Source: Anopheles merus
Taxonomy: Eukaryota > Arthropoda > Insecta > Diptera > Culicidae
Assembly: GCF_017562075.2 (NCBI RefSeq)
Contig: NC_054083.1
Location: 46,059,269 to 46,123,268 of the forward strand
Direction of reading: 5' to 3'
Length of the DNA stretch: 64,000 bases
Shown here: positions 35,763 through 49,801 of the stretch, in pieces
How the letters are laid out: every line of letters begins with the position of its first letter
Numbering within the stretch: position 1 is the stretch's first letter
Position numbers and translations under genes: made by a program
The notes under the pieces: model-generated
What the model was told of the DNA's origin: nothing
Seen by the model: the letters and a program-made list of their open reading frames with translations, nothing else
The model's database searches: none

Positions 35763-36735
35763 CTGGAGGGTGTTGGACAAAACGGTGAGAAAGACGATTA
35801 ATTTGCATACTAATTGTTTCACGGGATGTGAGTTTCGTGATGTCAATCGAGGGTTTAACTAACAGAAGTGGACTGGTGGAGCAGTTCGAAGACGGAATGG
35901 GTGGTTAATGGAAGGAGCTTTGTAGAGGAGATGTATCGATACGTTTGATTCGTATAATTCATGGTGCCACACATGATTTAGTGGAGCGATACAGTTATTG
36001 CTTATGGAATTGATAAGGTTTTGCATGATAACTTAGTTTTGGACTTGCCTAAGTAGATTTATGCATCATTTGATCATAGTTTTGACATTCTCTGGTATCT
36101 CTTTCTTGTCTGTAACATAAATCTACTTAAACCAGCAAATAGTTTGATAAGTACTAATAGAGGGCGCTACAGTAGCTCTACTAACGAGTTGATTTACAAT
36201 TCAGTTTATTCGTACAGCTTAAACGTACTCTTGTACTGTTACTGTTTGTAGCCATCTTTGGCTCAAACAAGCTTTGCATCGAGCAGAGATGCTGACCTAT
36301 CCCAGCTCATCTCAGTGTGTGCCATCCCCTTGGCACTTATACAGCTCAGCATTACCTACGACCTCAGTAATCACACTCGAAGAATTATTTTATCAGCTCA
36401 GACTTCAGCCACGGCAGGCACAACAATCCCCGTCGACTGTCGAGATTAAAGAACCCGTCACAAAAATAGCACAACACAGCGTTGAGGTTCAACAAACCGG
36501 CGGCGGCGGCACCCGCTACGAGACTGCCGAGATTGCCTTGAGCTGTGAAACATGTTGGCCCGCACCAAGATCACCAAATAAATCAAATTCCACCGTTCCC
36601 CAGTTTTGTCTGCGTGGGCGCTGAAATGTTGCTCTCGTCCGGCGGTCAAAATAACGCCGGCGAAAAGGCAATTCCTGCTGGCCCAAAAATTTCCACCCGA
36701 CGAAAAAGGCTTACAAATCTGGAGACCGCCACCAA

Positions 36736-36760
36736 GTGTGTGTGTGTGTGTGTGTGTGTG
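36736..36760 (+). repeat. GT microsatellite
   Basis: About 12 GT units in the first visible intron. Confidence 0.9.
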
Positions 36761-37102
36761 GGTTTGTGTGCATGAGTGGTACAGTTGGTGGCAATGTTCG
36801 CTCTCCGGATGAATCCTTTTTCCCTCGTCACGGCACCCGTACAGTGATGCGGTATGCCGGGGGCTTTGCAGCGCTGTAGGCTGCACTATCCCGAGCCCAA
36901 GGACAGACGACCAACCCACACACTGTGGCCCGTTTGCTCGCTGCGGGTGAGCCGGGGGTTTGCTCTCGGTTTGGGATGAGCCAAAAATATTTTAGGAACG
37001 TGTCCGCTTGTGTCTTTCGTCGGTGCTCGGACTCGGCGAATACGGCCGTGGGTTCGCTTTTGTCCTTGATGTAAATTGAAAAACTGGAGAGCTATAACCA
37101 CA

Positions 37103-37217
<115 letters not shown>

Positions 37218-40153
37218 GAGAGGGCGAGAGGAGCACTCGTGTGGTTTTATGGGCGAAATTGGCCTCTAATCTTTAGATTACAAAATAGATGAAGTTTGTG
37301 ACGGCCGCAATCATTTGTCGCCCGGGACTCCCCACGGTGTGGCGTGCAGAGTTGAGCTCGGTTTCGGACACTGGACAGCGCATGCAGATGATTTGAGATG
37401 CATGGAATCTGAATCTGCACCAGGAAATTGATTTATTCACTGTAAGATCAGAGACTGTGACAAGATGATTTGGGTGTGTGTTTTGTGCAAATGTTAGAAG
37501 ATAAACAGAAACAACAATCATATGCAAATGTATGTGCAGAGAGTTTGTTATCAGATTTTCAATTAAATGTTCTATTCCAAATTCAAAATAAACGCTTCAT
37601 CAAACAGAGTCCAGCGAGAAAGAAACAATCAACAAAATGCATTATTAAACTACTTCTCGGTGTAACTGTCCCTCCCCGGTTGTCGTTTCACGCCTGGAGT
37701 AACGGTAATTTCTCCGCTTCTCAATTAGTTATGCGTAACAAATCCACGATCGATTACATTAGCAACAAGACGACGAACCTCGCCAGCTAGCAGACGGGGG
37801 GAGAAACTTCATCCCCAAACACAATTACACACGCGTGGCTTGCTGGTGGTGAGATGGGCCTCCCCCCGCCTTGTACACAGTGAAAGCATTCTTTGAAAAG
37901 TTACCGGCACCGCAGTGGATGGTTAAGGGTTGGCTCCGTTTGGTAGAAGGATTGGCTGCAGGTAAGGGCCGCACACGAGTGGAATGTGTTGGGAAAAGTT
38001 TTATTCATAGGAAAACTCCTTCGGAATGGACAAGTGGAGTCGCACCTAGCGCTGTGGAGTGGGGGAAAAAAAGACGTTCCTTCACGAAGTGGAGGGCCGA
38101 GAGACGCCAAAAATTGGGACGTGGGAAATATGGTGGGCCGGTTTTTGCTGCAAGAAAGATGGGAGAAAATATTTGCTTATCTAATTTACAGACGAAAGTT
38201 TGCTCGTTTTCCAGCCCGGTGAAGACACCTCGTGCTCGTCAAACACTGATACACGCAGGCACACATGCTCCACACATACGAACATTAGTTCCTTCCCGGT
38301 AAGATGTCCTCTCGCTTGGAGTGTGCGAGCACGTGTGCGCTTCACTCTTCATAGCCCATAGCTGCAGCACGGGTAGCGGAAAGTGTCTTAATGTTTTTGG
38401 AGCAAGTTGTTCCACCGCCACTGCCAAACCTTCCCCTTGTGCCATGTGTGCGACGATTGAAAGGTTCCATTTGGCCTGCGTACTGCGTCTGCTAGGTAAG
38501 AGTCGTGGGATTGTTATTTGGAACGGTGATAGTTGGGAACCAGTCTACCGAGAGCTAGTAGATTTTTAATACAGCATAACGATCGCCACCGAGGCCAGTG
38601 CCAGACGCCAGACACCAGCCAACACCCAGTGGGAAAATGAGGAAGGCGCAAACGGTGGTACCTCTGCACTGGGCGACGGAGAGAGATCCGGGTAGCGGCC
38701 GCTCCGGTTTCCCTTTGGTCGGTGTGAAACAGTGCGCAACATATGCAAATAACCCTTCCCTTTATGAGGTTCGGGTAAAGTGATATATTTCTCTCTGCTA
38801 GATGTTTCCCGCTGGTTTTCCGTGGGAAGCTCTCCTTCTCGCAATCGATTCCTACTGCAGAAGGTGGAAGTGTGGACTGCAGGCATGTGTGTATGCTTTT
38901 CTGCCCCACCCCATACCCAATCCGTTCCGATTCGGCCTTGTTCTGCTCCCTGCATCACCCAAACCCGGGGGGTCGTAAAGGAGTGAAGAATAATTCAAAA
39001 ACTTTTGCGAACGAAGTGGAAACTTTCCATCGAATGAGAAACTGGTAGCCGGAGGGGCGGCGGTGTTAGTGGCGGTGGCAGCAGTAAGGGCAGGTACAGA
39101 GCACTCGAGTAAAGTTTTGAGGAAGGACTTTTGGCACGTTGTGCTTTTGCTTTTGCAGTCTATAAATCATTGATACGATAAATCTTTATCAGACACTTGT
39201 CGGATTAGTTTACAAACATGACAATTTTCTTGGCCCTGCATAGCGTTCCAAGGGGGGAGGCGCATTCGTGGAAACGCGGCTGTGGGGGAATTGTGTTGAA
39301 GGATCGATTTATGGAGACGAAGGTGAGGGTCTGCGTAGAGTATGCATTGTGTCATTATTGCTGGATGATTTTAAGACCGAAGCGCGCAATGTAAGATGAA
39401 GTTGGTGCTTTCCATGTCGTGAGACTATCTACCAAGCCAGTTGTGAGTTCAGATCTCTTACAGGACAAGCCCTCTTTTTATCGAAGTAACCACTTTTTTC
39501 AAGGTACACTAATTAGTCACAGATCTTCAAACCTTCAAATAACTGACGGTGGTTGCGTCAAATGAGACGAGAAGGTGCATGTTGTACATTATCAACTAGC
39601 TGATAGCATATAACTTAGGTGAGCATTTTGCAAACAAAGATGCATTGTTGCTTTAATCCTTCTACCGATGATTTTGTTCCACAAAAGATCGTAGCTCCCT
39701 CTTCAACTGCTCCGTCTTCATACGGCCGCAAGCGTGTGCGTGTCTGTCTATCCGCCCAGTGCCAAGCATCCGCAGCCATCGTCCGATGAAACGATCTTTG
39801 CACTCACCAGAAACGATTACGGATTACATGCAACGGTTGAATGAAGATATAAATCCATCAAGATAAACATTTAGATATTCCACACGACTACCCGGGTCGC
39901 TGGCCGGTCGGCGTGAAGGCTGAAAGTGGGACTAGATTCGGGGCTCGTGACTCGTGACCGTAAAACGGAAGTTGGTCCGGCTCCTTCTCCCTTACACCAT
40001 TGGATAGGGTCACGGTTTAGCTAAAGTAAACCAACCGTCCAAAGAGAGCGGCTTGGTGCTGGTGTGTGCGGGCAACAATTTAATCACCCCTCGTACCGTA
40101 CGAGACAGGTCGTTGAGATGCGGCGGAGTACGTATGAGAAGGTTACAAACGTG

Positions 40154-40157
<4 letters not shown>

Positions 40158-40195
<38 letters not shown>
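40158..40195 (+). repeat. (TGC)12-13 triplet repeat
   Basis: A pure TGC/CAG triplet run in an intron; the poly-Leu frame across it has no gene context. Confidence 0.92.
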
Positions 40196-40196
<1 letters not shown>

Positions 40197-43100
40197 GTCT
40201 ATGTGCAATAAATCATACCAGGATTTACTTCCGATGGGTCCCGCATGCACAGGAATTTGTCCATCGATCGAGCTGGCCCCGGTTCCCAGCACTAGTTAGG
40301 GCACTGGGCCGAAAGTGGTTCTTTTGTATTATCGGCTACCATCGCACTACTAGCCTGGGTGAGCAATTATTTGCTTCGTAGAAGAGGTTCATTTAGCAAA
40401 GTTAGCTCTCTCTCTCTCTCGATCTCTCATGATAGCTCATTGGCATTAAAGGTAAAGTTCCTTCGTATAGCAAACACACACACACGCTCAGCTCACACAC
40501 AGAAGCATGTGCTCGGGGTTGACAATGGCTGATGGTATGTTTGAGTTTATCTTTCAAATAACAACTTCTAGCTAAGGTCTACGAAACGTTTTGAATATGC
40601 TGATAAAGTCACACAGCGTAAAATTCAGTAAAACGAACATGAATCCGACACAGTACGTGTTTTCATAAATGAAAAATGACCTGTAAATTCAAAAAAAATA
40701 AATTGTCATCCATCATAAGGTCATACCATTCGGCACATGCTCGATAAAATGATTTTTGATTTATTATGTAGCCGTCCCCCGTGAAGCAATTCTTCATCTA
40801 GCGACAATAATTCACCGGACGGCAAGTTTATGTTTATCTTTTCCCACTATCTCTCGATTGTAGCGAGTGAATCTGTTGCAAGTGAACCTTATCAAGGATG
40901 ATGTCACGGCGAACAAACAGTCATAGTAGCAAGAACATCTTTCTAAGGCTAGACACCAATTTACGACCGAGAAAGAGGCAGCGATCTACGCACCAAACAC
41001 GTAACCATTTCCTAGCAAACAATGCGCACAACTCTGGAGAGTCAATCAAGCTAAATATTATCTTTAAATCACACCCATCAAGTGGGATGTTGTTCCCTGT
41101 CTGTCGGCACAGTATGTTAACAGTTTTCTGCCCCGATGCGTACAACTCCCGATCCATACATATCCGATGAGAAAGCAGCAATGCCATCATCCATCCAGCT
41201 CGCTCTCGCTCTCTGCCCAGGACCACCTTCACGAAAAAGCCCCAAACATGTGTAGGCAGACGAGCTATTGTCCTTTCGGTTTGGTTTCCTGCTGCTACTG
41301 GCTGGTCGGTTTTTGGTCTAGCATGGAAACCATAAATTCCGTTTTAATAGCTCGTAAAAGAACAATACCACCGCACAACCAGGTTCACACTCGAGCATGA
41401 TAACGCAGTTCGTAATTTGTTTTTCGGCGATTAACTTCGAACCGATTTCCCCTGGGGGTGTGTGGGGTTGAAGAGAGCGTATCACACACCAACACACCAG
41501 GACACCGGATGGTCGATCTGTGTTGCTCGTGCGTTTGGACTTTTGGGGTTGGAAAATATGGAACACCACTGCCCATGAATCGGTAAGGTATTCTTCCAAC
41601 CGAGTGGCGTTGGAGACGAAGAAGCATGCAAAGGTCTTCTAATCCCGGGATTGAATTCTTCCATGTTGCCAATGAGCAAGCGACCACACTGTGTGTGTGT
41701 GTGTGTGGGCACTGAAAATTGTCCGGACTTACTTCATTATCAATTCATCCCTCCGGTTCACCGGGTTTACCACACCTCAAAAGCTGGGCCGGCGCACGGT
41801 CAGCACGCAAAACCACTGCTAAACCGGTGCACGGTGATTCGTCTTCATAAACATAATAAAGCAATTTTCCCAGAGTAAATCCACCTCCACCTTCCCTCAT
41901 TGTGCTGGGGGTGTGTGCGAGCGGTTCTTGCCTGTGTGCGCGTTGGGTATGGCGCGTTAGGGGCCTATCCTTTTACCATCAACATTATCAACCGTCAGCG
42001 CGCGCGTCTTCCTCTAGGGAGCCCGCGCGCTGGACGATTCATCTGTCCACCATGTAAATGCAAGCCATTTTAATCTCTTCTACAGGCCTTCGCCACATTT
42101 GTGTGTCCACTACGTGCTGGTCATTATGAGGGAGGAACCGAAGAGGAACAGCACAGGACGTCTCTTTGCGTAGCGACTTGCTTCCCATTGTCATCTGAAA
42201 TCTGTTGCAAAGCTCGAGCAATTCGTCATCTCCCGCACACCGGACCTGGGAGGGGGGAAAAGTCACCTGAGCGAATGCGAAACACACAGAATGACGCGCG
42301 GGGAGCGGCAAAATGGGACGGATCGTACCTTTCCAAACGATGCGGTGTGGTGTGACAGTGGTACCTTATTTCCGTGTCCGTCGTGCGTCATAGGCGACCC
42401 TTCCTCCGCAAACAAATCGCTTTCATAAATTACGATTCATAATCCAATTTTGTTAAAACCTTCACATGCGGTCGGTGGCCCAATGACTGGGACACTGGGA
42501 AGATGATTCCGGTTGAACGAGGAAGCAAAGGGAAGAGACTTTTCGGAGCTCTGTTTTGTATGATGAATGTACAGGACGCTACTAGGTCTAAATATTAACA
42601 TTCGCAAGGACGTTTATGAGCTGTTGCTGTAGGAATGTTAAGAAGGTTTAAAGGATCTAGCAGCAAAATCTTACGCATTTAACAATATGGTTTCGGTGGT
42701 AGCTTTTAGGGGCTCATGCAAGGCGAACTAGGTCTGCAACGCTCCGTAACGGCCAACGACAATTCCAATTAAAAAACTGCAGAGATAATTACGGCACCAC
42801 GTACGCCCGGCTCGATAACGACGCTCAACACTGCACTCATAAATTGCATCTCTACCACGTTCGAAGTAAATTGGCTCTTGAAGTATTAAATACTGAATTC
42901 AGATCGTCTCAGCCAGTCCTCTCTGCTCCAGTAGACACTGTGTGCACTGCTCAACACAAATTGCGATGCTATCAAACCAGTTTGCCTTATGAGAGCAGTT
43001 GTTTGATGTCAGGCCATGTCAGCACTTCAGGCACAACAAGCATAGTCCCTCATTGGGCGCATCGCATTGCACAGCGCATAACAGCTCTTGATGAGTTCGA

Positions 43101-46100
43101 TTGCATACTGAGCTGCTTGGGGGGGTGGGGACTAAAGCAAGTTTGATTTATTTCCAAAAAGTGTTTATATACGGTTCACTAGCTTTGGTGCAGAAGAGAA
43201 GTTGTTAACTCGGTATGTGCAATCAAAACAAAGTTGTGGAGCTCAACGGAATTGTGGCAAAACATTCCGAGCACGGATCCCGAATTTTCCCAGAACTATG
43301 TGGCAAATATGCAAACCATTTTCAATATTCCTTTGAATTATGGCCATAGCTGAAGTGCTTGTCGTACATGCAAACCCGGTAACTGTTGAGAAACGTTCTT
43401 GCATTCTTTCTGGTATTGGTATTTTACTGTTGTGTGGAATTTATGGAATAAATTTTGAGTTTAGTGAATTGCTTCATAGAATTAAATCGATTTTTCGTGG
43501 CAGCACAGTATTTCCAAACTGTCTCTAGTCACTAGCAAGAACTATAAAAGCCCTCATGTCACATCTTTTGTCTCGTTCAAGTAACGGTTTTCACGGAAAT
43601 GTGACTTTCGCAAAACCTACCTCCTGGGGCTACGATACTGGGAAACTCGTTGCTGATACGCCATCATCTTCACAAGCACCTTAGTCCGCACTGACCACTA
43701 TCAACACAACACCTTCGTACAAACGCACACAACAGTCACTTCCCTCGAGGAAGCCGTTCGCGTACAATCCAAAAACTATTCGTTAATCGCTGCCCTAAAC
43801 TCGTACACACGTTCGATCGTAAGGGACTATCTATTCGCGAATTTGCGAACCACAACTCTTCTCCGGATACGGAGCGGTGGCTTCTCAACCCAACCAAACA
43901 AACAGGAAACTGAAAACCGCGCGTGAAAAATTCCACCCAGAAGCACCTCAGCAACACAATCCTTTGCGCCCAGTCTCGGTTGGGGATGTATGCGAGATGT
44001 GATTGGATGAAAACAAAAAATCACCAACTTCCAGTGGTTTCACTCGCGAGCTCAGCGGCGGCGGCTGCTGCTTTATGTCCGGATCGTTGGATCGTTTCGC
44101 GGAAAATGCGATCGGCTTCGATGCGACCGGGCCTGGGTTGGTCGGTCGATCTAAGCTAAGCCGAGGTGTGAATCGGTTTGAGTGAGAACCCGTCAGACGG
44201 ATTTACTCACCCATAATTTACCACACCCGCAATCGCATGTGGTAGCAGTGCACAAGAAGGGGCGGGTTGTAAGATAGTAACTAAAGTCATTAGCAGCGGT
44301 TGGTGTAGGTGGTGAGCAGTGCATATGTACCAGAGCAAGCAACAAGAAAAAAAGAGCTCTCTGTACGTCACACGGGAGAGGGTCGAGAAGCAATCGGCGT
44401 ACACTTGGCGTACGGTAGGGATGTAAGTGTGCAGGTTTTAAAAATACACAACCCGCTCCTAGTGTGTCATCGCCGCTACTCGAGCAGAGCAGAGCAGTGT
44501 CCTTAAATGTAGTTTGAGTTTCATTTGGAGGATGTTACTTTTAACGGTTAAAAAAACCCACACATCAAGCACACCGAACTAACGTCAACCGTCATCTGGA
44601 CAGCTGATTTCAAGAGCACTGGTAGATGATGAACCCGCCCGACACCGCTTAGTCATTATTCGCGTAGAATGTTCACGGGCACGGGGCTGGTATTCTACGC
44701 CTCGCGGGGCATACCTGTCACACCGTGGGCACTATTTTGAAACGCGCGGTCACTTCCACGGGCAGATATCCAATACGCCCGTGGTTCTAGAAAGCCGGAA
44801 AAGAGCCGCATCGGCTGAGTAACGTTTCCTTCCGTGCACGTATCGCCACAAGCCGCGATACGGCCGCCACCGTTGTCGCGCTTGCTTTGCTGATATATTT
44901 TTAAACATATTCTTCCGAGCCGGCCTGTGCTCCTCTTTGGCATCATCCAACAAGGGGTGATTGTTTGTTTGGCGTTCTAATAATAGTACCATGACTAATC
45001 GTTTCCCCCTTATTCATCTTCCAACGCGGTGTATGGCCGCGCGTTGCACATTGCACATCTCCGTGTTGTACAACATGTTGTTATTTTTTGTAAACCTCTC
45101 TAGACACAAGTGGATTGGGTTTTGTTCGTTTCGGTATATCTCGTATCGCTGATTCATAGCGATGGCAGAAACCTCTGCCCCCTGTCGCCCCCACCGGTTC
45201 GGTAAAGATAGGTCAGGTTGCTGTGCTCGCTGCTCGGTGTGACGAGACAGAGATGTGATGTGCAGCTTGTGTACGACAGAAAAAAAGAAAAGAAAAGAAA
45301 ATAACATTAAGACATTGCCGCGGGGGATGATGTTATCTGTGCTGTGCAGTGATGATGCACAAGCAGGAGCTTAACTCGCTATTATCGGTCGTTCGGTTCG
45401 TTGTGGGTTATGCGAGAGAGAGATGCGAAGAAAATAGAATGCCCTTAAGTGCATCGTTGCATCGCTGCGGGGTAAAAGAGGGATTTAAAAGGCGAGAGTA
45501 ATAGCTGATAGTGGTGCAAGTAATGATGACTCAATGTCAGTAATTTGTTCCACGAACAGATTCTCTTTGGTGCAAGGATTTAAGCTTGCAGTGGTCGTCA
45601 AGATTGCGGGAAATCTTAACCAGTATCAGATCAATCTATTAAGAACAATTGAAGGCAGGAAATTCTATCAAATTGAATGGAATGGTTTAAATTTTTAATC
45701 AAACTCCCAACGACTTTCTTCCCCATTTCCGAAAGAGTTCTATCCTACCGCTCTCGGGAAGCTCTATTTCCGGTTCCACTTCTCCACCAGTCGGGGTTAG
45801 TTTGAGCTGCAGCGGCACATTATGATTGATAGTACGTTTGACGAACCGGATCCATTATTGCCGAAGGAATGTTCTAGCAATTTCCTTGCCCAGAACGATA
45901 AGCGATACTGCGTCGTGGTTTTATTCATTTTCCGTCAGCTTCCGTCAACCGTGAATCGAGAATGCCCTACCCGCTTTTCGAGCTATTCCGGAAATTAGAG
46001 ATAGAACAGAGCTACTAGATAAATCATTTAGCAACCGAAATGATATTAAAGGGAGGGAGGACTGATTGTTTTTCTTTTCTCGTGGTGAAACAAAGGTACT

Positions 46101-47145
46101 GGGTTGTTGGAACCATTCTTGAATTCTTTGTTGGAAGTTGGAAATACAATTCCTGTTAGAGAAATTTCCTTAAAGCTTGGGGTTTTTTTTTCGGTACTGC
46201 ACACAGCGATTCGGTGTGTAACAGAATATCGACATTAAATTGAACCTGTTGTTTGCTTTTTCATCGTAAGTTTGGTTTTTGTTACCATCTTCCGGGAACT
46301 CCCTTTCCAAAACCAAAGCAAAACAAAAAAGTTCTCCATTGTAATGACCTACATAGAACTGTCCTTTGCTTTTTCTGCCAGTCGTCACTCAACCTCCAGT
46401 TTGTCAGAGGCACGCCAGTAGCATCGGCGGAAATCTCTAGCAAGAGAGGACAAGACATTATTGGCTTGGTGACTAATGATTAAATTTCCGTGTGCAACTT
46501 AATTAACCTTTCCCACGTTTACACCCGACCCACCCGATCTACCCAGGACTCGGGCTGGACACAGTTCCATCAAGATACCGAGTGAGAACAACTCAAACGC
46601 ACAAACACAAAGTGATAGGAAGAGAGAAAGAAAGAGAGAGTGGGTGGTAGTGTTCACGTTGCAATTGGAAAGAATCTCTCGGAAGCGAGACGACCCCAAA
46701 TCGACCCCACCCCTCGGGCCGGGTGACAGACTAACGATCGTCGTTCACATTTACACTTCCGGCCGATGCGGAGTCAGTCCGTGTCCGCGCACCGGGCAAT
46801 GTTTTGCATTAATGAGTCGCCCGCCTCTTCGCCCAGACAGAGCGGACCAAGGGGACGGTTTTGCCTCCGGCGCTGGCCATTAATCCTAATCAGGATGCCG
46901 TGCCGTGCAGGATCTTCCGTACCCACACACAACCACACACACAGCGCAGGCTTCGGCAGACCCTTAGTGATTCATTTTCTTTTCATAAATTCCGTACCGG
47001 AGGCGAGGATTACTTCCATCGACCCCGGGCCGGGATCACCACGCGTACCGGGCCGCTCAACAGATCGGTTTGATTCTGACCTTCCAATACAGAGAGTGCG
47101 AAGGAACAGGGTGAGACGAGGGTAATAAAAAAAGCACAGAAAAAT

Positions 47146-47148
<3 letters not shown>

Positions 47149-47178
<30 letters not shown>
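47149..47178 (+). repeat. (CT)15 microsatellite
   Basis: A pure CT run in the first visible intron. Confidence 0.92.
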
Positions 47179-47183
<5 letters not shown>

Positions 47184-49691
47184 CAGTCGGGGCTGGCTCG
47201 TCCGGAAACGGTGCTAATGATAGCCCGGTCGAGCAACTTCCGGGACCGATGCTTTCTTCGCTCGCCCGTGCCCATGGCCAAGCAAATGGGACGCCAAAAG
47301 TCAGCAGGCCGGCTAGTTGGATAAGAAGGTTCTAGACAGCTGAAGCACAGGTTCGGCTGCTACTGGCTGCAGCCGCTCAACAGGGGCGAGAAAAAATACG
47401 GCTCCATTCATCTCACGTTCAAATCTAATTAGCAAGAATGGAATTAATTGCAGCACTAATTAATTAGCATACATGAAATATTTCCCTGCTTTTTCTCACA
47501 CTTTCGCGCTCTCTTCGCTGTTGTGGGGCATCTTTTCATCACCATCGAACGATGGGGGGGGGGGTGCCCCGTTGAACCATGCCGTGGTAGTAGTTCTGGG
47601 TGATTGGGCGCGTGGCTATCCAGCCCGAAGGATGGATCCCTGTTTGCGAGCGAGCGAATTGAATCAGTGTGCCGGGAAGACGCAAAAGCGCACCGTTAAC
47701 CCGAACGCCTGCCAGTCGTAACCGGCTCGAACGGTGCTGATCGATGTGTATACCACCGGTAGTATGTACATAGCTGGAATAGTTTTTCGTTCGCCCGGCG
47801 TCCCGAGGTGTTACCGTTAGTGTCAGTTGACTTTATCCGTTTTCCTCCACCGATTTCTGTGTGTGTGCAACTTCGTATGGGTTAAAGTCAGCAAGAAGAG
47901 GGTGACCCGGGGCACGGGTACAAGTGTTTACTTTCCCCGTGTTGTCCATTCGCTTGTCTAGCTTTTCCGTTCCTGCTGGCTTCAAGTCCAGTGGGGATGA
48001 TAACGGGGCAAACGGCACACCGTTGATGGTGTGGAGGATGATGATGGTGATGAGGATGATGATGATGATGGTGCTTAAGTATGTAAACACAGCGCCGAGA
48101 AGTAAATGACAACACTGGTGAATTGGTGCTGTGATTAAGCCGTGAGTGTGTACGTGAGCGAAATCGTTCACTCGGTCACTTCACGAACGACTTTGAAGGC
48201 ATGTCGAATTGGCACCGGTCGGTGGCGTCGTTTCCTCATCGAAATGGACCGACTGCGTGCGAAAGGGAGGAAGAGAAAGGGGCTAATCTTGTTGCACGTC
48301 CCTTTCGGGCAGGGGGACTAATCCTAGGCTACTTTCATCAGGCACATTACTGTCGTCTTGTTAGGGTAATTTTAGCCGCTCCTTGGGCGGTATTACTTGT
48401 ATTGGGTTGCGAAAAAATGTTAATTACTGTCGTGAGACGGCTTTTGTTGAGGTTTGTCATAGTGTTGATTGGACACATTTTGAATTATTTAATATTTTGA
48501 AATAATTTTAACGTTTGAAATCAGCTGCAAGACGTACCTGAGATCGCGTATTTGATTCGAGCATTTAATTTCATTTCACTTCAATTATTATTCTCTTATT
48601 TAAAACGAATTTCTTGAAAACCATAAACACACATTTGTTTAAGACACTTTGTGTATTTTCACCCTTACACCTCGTAAACTGGTTGCCGGAAGAATGAGGT
48701 TGCCTTTAGTTGGGAGGGTTTGCACCACCACCATCCACCGGCATAGTGCGACAAGCACATCGACACCGAAACTTTACCGAAATAAAACTTTCCCATTGGC
48801 ATACTCCGAGCGCACGTACCGTGGAAAATCGGTGAAAAATTACACGCCTGCCCCTGCTCCGAACCTTCCCCACGAGAGCCTGCTGAATCCTCGCTCTTCA
48901 GCACATAAACCATTCGCGAAACGTGAACTGCGAATTTCCCGACCCCGGTGGTCGGATTGGTTTTTGGTGGTTTTACTGGTCTTGCTCGTTCTGTGTGTGA
49001 GTGTTGTTTTTTTTTTTTGTTGTTTTCGCTCAGACCCACCCGTTGTTCCGTGATGATGGTTTTCCGACAAAAAAACGAACCGTACCGTTTGTTGGGAACG
49101 GCTGGAAAATAACATAATCAACGTTATAGCCGTGCGGTTTGCGCCACATGAACCATCGGGATCGAATAAAAAATTGAAGGCGACCCAACAGGCGGGCAGG
49201 GCACGGGTCCCGGAGCAGTGGAACTCAGTCACCGTGGGATTGCTGGGAGCAGTGGGAAGGTAGGAAGGGAGGAGATGGTTTTGGATGCTGGCCGGACCGG
49301 GATGGTTCGGTAAATTTAAAATTCTTTTACCCGAAAGAAAAATATTTACCGGACGTGATTTATATATTGTGCCGGTCAGCGCGGTAGAGCCTTTTTTCTG
49401 CCTCGCCCCAGCCCCGTTTCATCCGCAGCTATTTGCCCTTGCTGCTGAAGTCAGGTTAGAGAAGCATCGGAATGGAACAACAAAAATGTGTTGAGCTTCG
49501 GTTTGGATGAGTATGGGGTATGGGTTTGTTTTTTCCTTTCATTTGCCACGCAGAACCATCAAATAATAAAGCTCCGAGCAAGAACCAGCGCACGGAAGGG
49601 ACGCGTTGTAAGGCGACAGCGTTGAGTCCGCGCCGCGATACGTGTAATGGTTAGCAGAAACATATGAAGGAACGCACAGTCACACACTTAC

Positions 49692-49801
49692 CCGACGGCC
49701 CCGTTCGACAGGAGCTTCAGTTCGCGGTCGAGCGTTTCCTGGATGTTCTTCTGCGAGTACAGATTGATCGGTGAGTTAAACTGCTTGTGCACCAGCCGGC
49801 G
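49692..49801 (-). CDS. Zasp66: Zasp-like ZM motif exon (DUF4749, first half)
   Basis: This exon encodes 36 codons plus two bases, starting RRLVHKQFNSPINLYSQKN and ending in SNGAV plus a split Gly codon. The core HKQFNSPINLYS is the ZASP-like motif of PDZ/LIM and Zasp proteins, which contacts the rod of alpha-actinin and also mediates ZM-LIM contacts between Zasp isoforms (family knowledge). The donor GG|gtaagt is strong and phase 2, matching the acceptor at 35762. The 5' end is set at an acceptor ending gatgcag, preceded by a C-rich tract and a branch-like gctaaac about 45 bases upstream. An alternative is that translation starts in place: an in-frame ATG at 49814-49816, with A at -3 and G at +4, would give MAAMQRRLVHK. 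I prefer the acceptor because the family normally has a PDZ domain upstream. Confidence 0.82.

Noticed and set aside
36112..36426. Suspected solo LTR (tgtaac... to ...ggcacaaca)
   Set aside because: No matching second LTR, target duplication or primer-binding site could be defined; a similar caggcacaaca string near 43.03 kb is too short to help.
44695..44946. Minus-strand open stretch ending in a phase 1 donor-like G|gtatgc
   Set aside because: No convincing acceptor with the matching phase; no family.
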